Source of the DNA: JBBQHX01 sp038324385
Lineage (GTDB): Bacteria; Gemmatimonadota; Gemmatimonadetes; Gemmatimonadales; Gemmatimonadaceae
Direction: 5' to 3'
NCBI GenBank assembly: GCA_038324385.1
Contig: JBBQHX010000208.1
Coordinates: 1-6,687 of the forward strand
Length of the DNA: 6,687 bases
The notes below the pieces were generated by a model that was not told the DNA's origin, did no database searches, and worked only from the letters and a program-made list of their open reading frames with translations. Of this stretch, positions 5,659 to 6,687 are shown in pieces. Each line of letters opens with the position of its first letter. The first letter of the stretch is position 1. The translations under genes were made by a program, and so were the position numbers.

Positions 5659-5773
5659 GTTCGTTCAGTACGTACAGGTCCTCGAACGAAGCCGCCGATG
5701 AGCTTCCCCCGGTGAAAACGGTCACAGCAGCGATTCCGGCCACCCAGCTCAAAGTCCGTCTTTTCGCGTTCAT
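5630..5773 (-). CDS. Small exported peptide ORF (signal peptide plus short acidic segment)
   Basis: Forty-seven residues starting MNAKRRTLSWVAGIAAVTVF: a basic n-region (KRR), a hydrophobic core (8-20), and a small-residue c-region GGSSSAAS (22-29) that suits signal peptidase I. The remainder, FEDLYVLNERG (30-40), runs into an Arg-rich end and a TGA at 5630-5632. I chose the ATG at 5773 because GAGG lies 8 bases upstream; the frame stays open to 5896 but that extension would put the signal sequence internally. The last seven residues (RRPGHSE) are probably out of frame: removing one G from the GGG at 5653-5655 would continue the protein into the Cys-rich ORF 5446-5658. A candidate promoter, a tandem repeat and a leader hairpin lie upstream, so the gene is probably transcribed from its own promoter. 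Function unknown; the exported location is well supported by the signal. Confidence 0.6.
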   Translation of the reverse strand: MNAKRRTLSWVAGIAAVTVFTGGSSSAASFEDLYVLNERGRRPGHSE

Positions 5774-5781
5774 TTGATTCG

Positions 5782-5785
5782 CCTC
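5782..5785 (-). promoter_or_regulatory. Ribosome binding site (GAGG) of the exported peptide
   Basis: CCTC on the plus strand reads GAGG on the minus strand, 8 bases before the ATG at 5773. The CGAATC between it and the start codon (5776-5781) repeats part of the nearby inverted repeat, so accessibility of this site could depend on leader folding. Confidence 0.65.
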
Positions 5786-5796
5786 GGCGGGGTCAT

Positions 5797-5831
5797 GGCG
5801 GATTCGTCGATGTCGACCAGCCGAATCCGCC
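5797..5831 (-). promoter_or_regulatory. Perfect 10-bp inverted repeat in the leader of the exported peptide gene
   Basis: GGCGGATTCG (5797-5806) and CGAATCCGCC (5822-5831) are exact reverse complements around a 15-base loop that itself contains TCGA-TG-TCGA. The element ends 23 bases before the ATG at 5773. In RNA it forms a stable leader hairpin; in DNA it could be an operator. In the transcript the first arm's GATTCG could instead pair with CGAATC at 5776-5781, next to the ribosome binding site, so two exclusive folds are possible. Confidence 0.6.
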
Positions 5832-5874
5832 TGGGGCCAGCAAGCGTTAGGACTCGAAGCCGGTCGATGCCCTG

Positions 5875-5913
5875 AAGCATCGTCAAGCATCGTCAAGCAT
5901 CGTCAAGCATCGT
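5875..5913. repeat. 10-bp direct tandem repeat, nearly four copies
   Basis: AAGCATCGTC is repeated at 5875-5884, 5885-5894 and 5895-5904, with a fourth copy lacking only its last base (5905-5913). The three full copies are identical. The period is about one helical turn. On the minus strand each junction reads TTGACG, and each unit contains CGATGC, which is complementary to GCATCG read on the minus strand at 5865-5870. It begins at the predicted transcription start of the exported peptide gene. Confidence 0.9.
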
Positions 5914-5919
5914 TGGCGA

Positions 5920-5948
5920 TCTATACCGTTCCCCCGCGATCTGCGCAA
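5920..5948 (-). promoter_or_regulatory. Candidate sigma-70-type promoter for the exported peptide gene
   Basis: Reading the minus strand, TTGCGC (5943-5948, three of six to TTGACA) is followed after exactly 17 bases by TATAGA (5920-5925, four of six to TATAAT, with TATA intact). Transcription would start near 5913, at the edge of the 10-bp tandem repeat, giving a leader of about 140 bases before the ATG at 5773. The spacer is G-rich. The call rests on sequence match and position only. Confidence 0.45.
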
Positions 5949-6054
5949 GCGGAATCGTTGTCGCTGCCCCGGCGTCAGCAGCGCAGGGGACGGTCAGCAG
6001 GGTCACTCGCGGTCGTGGGGCTGCTCAGCCATCTGGTTCCGTGTTCGCACGACC

Positions 6055-6681
6055 CTATCGCAACCAACCCACAGCCGCCGTCGCCGCGCCGAGCAGCGCG
6101 AACACCGTCGCGCACTGGGCGGCGACCGACTTCGCGAACACTCGTCGCTCGCGCGGGGATGCCGGCGGCGGTGTCGGGCGGTCGCCGCGTCCGGCCCAGC
6201 GCGCGACGGCGGTGGCGGCGCGGATCGCCACCGCCCGGCCGCCCGCGGGGGGCGTGCTCCCGCCTCCGACGGCCATAATGCCGTGCGGTGTGGTCAACCG
6301 CGCCGCCACCGTGTGCCCGTGCCGGGTCGCCAGCGACCAGGTCACGACCCGGCGCGCCCCGCGCCCGATGAGACGCCGCGCCCCGCCCCCGAGCGCTCGG
6401 CCGCTCGCGCCGACGCCCCCCGCGATGCGAACCGTGGCGCAGTCGAGGAAGGTCGCGAGCCCGGCGAGCAGGCCGAGTACGAGCAATCCCGCCGCGACCG
6501 AGTAGGCGATGCGATCCGGGCGGGTGAGCGCGTCGGAGCGGAGGGCGACGATCACGACGGGAATCAACCCCGTGACGAGGCCGCAGGCGAAGGCGGCGCG
6601 AAACTCGGCGCCGCCCGCCTCGAGCAGGAGGTCGGCCAGTTCGCGCGGGGAGAAGGGCACCGCCGGCTGGCGGCCGGTCAC
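6055..6681 (-). CDS. Small integral membrane protein, function unknown, 5' end possibly outside the window
   Basis: A 208-residue protein from a GTG at 6681 to a TAG at 6055-6057. The frame stays open to the window edge (GAG CGC precede the GTG), so the true start may lie outside. An amphipathic N-terminus, FSPRELADLLLEAGGAEF (10-27), precedes two transmembrane segments, AAFACGLVTGLIPVVIVAL (29-47) and YSVAAGLLVLGLLAGLATFL (60-79). A long Gly/Arg-rich loop (88-180) follows, then a third hydrophobic stretch, SVAAQCATVFALLGAATAAVGWL (185-207), at the very C-terminus. No catalytic or transporter motif is recognised. The base composition is clearly higher in G+C than the locus downstream (46 of 60 bases in 6121-6180). 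The 6041-6505 plus-strand frame is its antisense shadow. About 105 bases separate its stop codon from the downstream candidate promoter at 5948, so the two are probably separate transcription units. Confidence 0.65.
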   Translation of the reverse strand: MTGRQPAVPFSPRELADLLLEAGGAEFRAAFACGLVTGLIPVVIVALRSDALTRPDRIAYSVAAGLLVLGLLAGLATFLDCATVRIAGGVGASGRALGGGARRLIGRGARRVVTWSLATRHGHTVAARLTTPHGIMAVGGGSTPPAGGRAVAIRAATAVARWAGRGDRPTPPPASPRERRVFAKSVAAQCATVFALLGAATAAVGWLR

Positions 6682-6687
6682 GCGCTC

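Noticed and set aside
5875..5913. The short tandem repeat considered as a CRISPR remnant or origin iteron array.
   Set aside because: The units are only 10 bp with no spacers, and there is no AT-rich region, replication gene or cas gene nearby.
6041..6505. A 154-residue plus-strand frame opposite the membrane protein.
   Set aside because: It is Arg/Pro/Ala-rich shadow sequence; the minus strand gives three clear hydrophobic segments.

Overview
This is a very G+C-rich bacterial window in which every gene I can support lies on the minus strand, so the region reads from 6687 down to 1. Base composition, exported proteins with short lipoprotein signals, and an Asp-Ser-Ile-Arg-Ala repeat in a low-complexity tail suggest a Gemmatimonadota-like organism. 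That placement is an inference; no marker gene is present.

Layout in transcription order. (1) 6055-6681, possibly running off the window edge: a small unrecognised membrane protein. (2) 5446-5948: a compact lower-G+C locus with a candidate promoter, a 10-bp tandem repeat at the predicted transcription start, a perfect 10-bp inverted repeat in the leader, a clear ribosome binding site and a small exported peptide ORF. That ORF overlaps, in another frame, a Cys-rich ORF; the pair reads best as one exported Cys-rich peptide split by a one-base frameshift. (3) 4778-5278: a small unrecognised lipoprotein with the same GAGG-type ribosome binding site. (4) 4455-4777: a long intergenic stretch with hairpins and a possible 40-residue ORF. 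(5) 3591-4454: a membrane-anchored Pro/Ala-rich protein with a DSIRA repeat and a poly-Gly C-terminus. (6) 2955-3401: a second small lipoprotein. (7) 1009-2811: an exported YtcJ-like amidohydrolase, followed after 24 bases by (8) 82-984: a BtuF-like cobalamin-binding protein without a signal peptide.

Only the last two genes belong to families I recognise, and they probably share a transcript. The middle of the window (about 3.4-5.95 kb) is a run of orphan envelope or secreted proteins. The 4778-5948 segment, with its layered leader structures, exported Cys-rich peptide and lipoprotein, is the best candidate for something undescribed. No RNA gene, CRISPR array, insertion sequence or transposase was seen.
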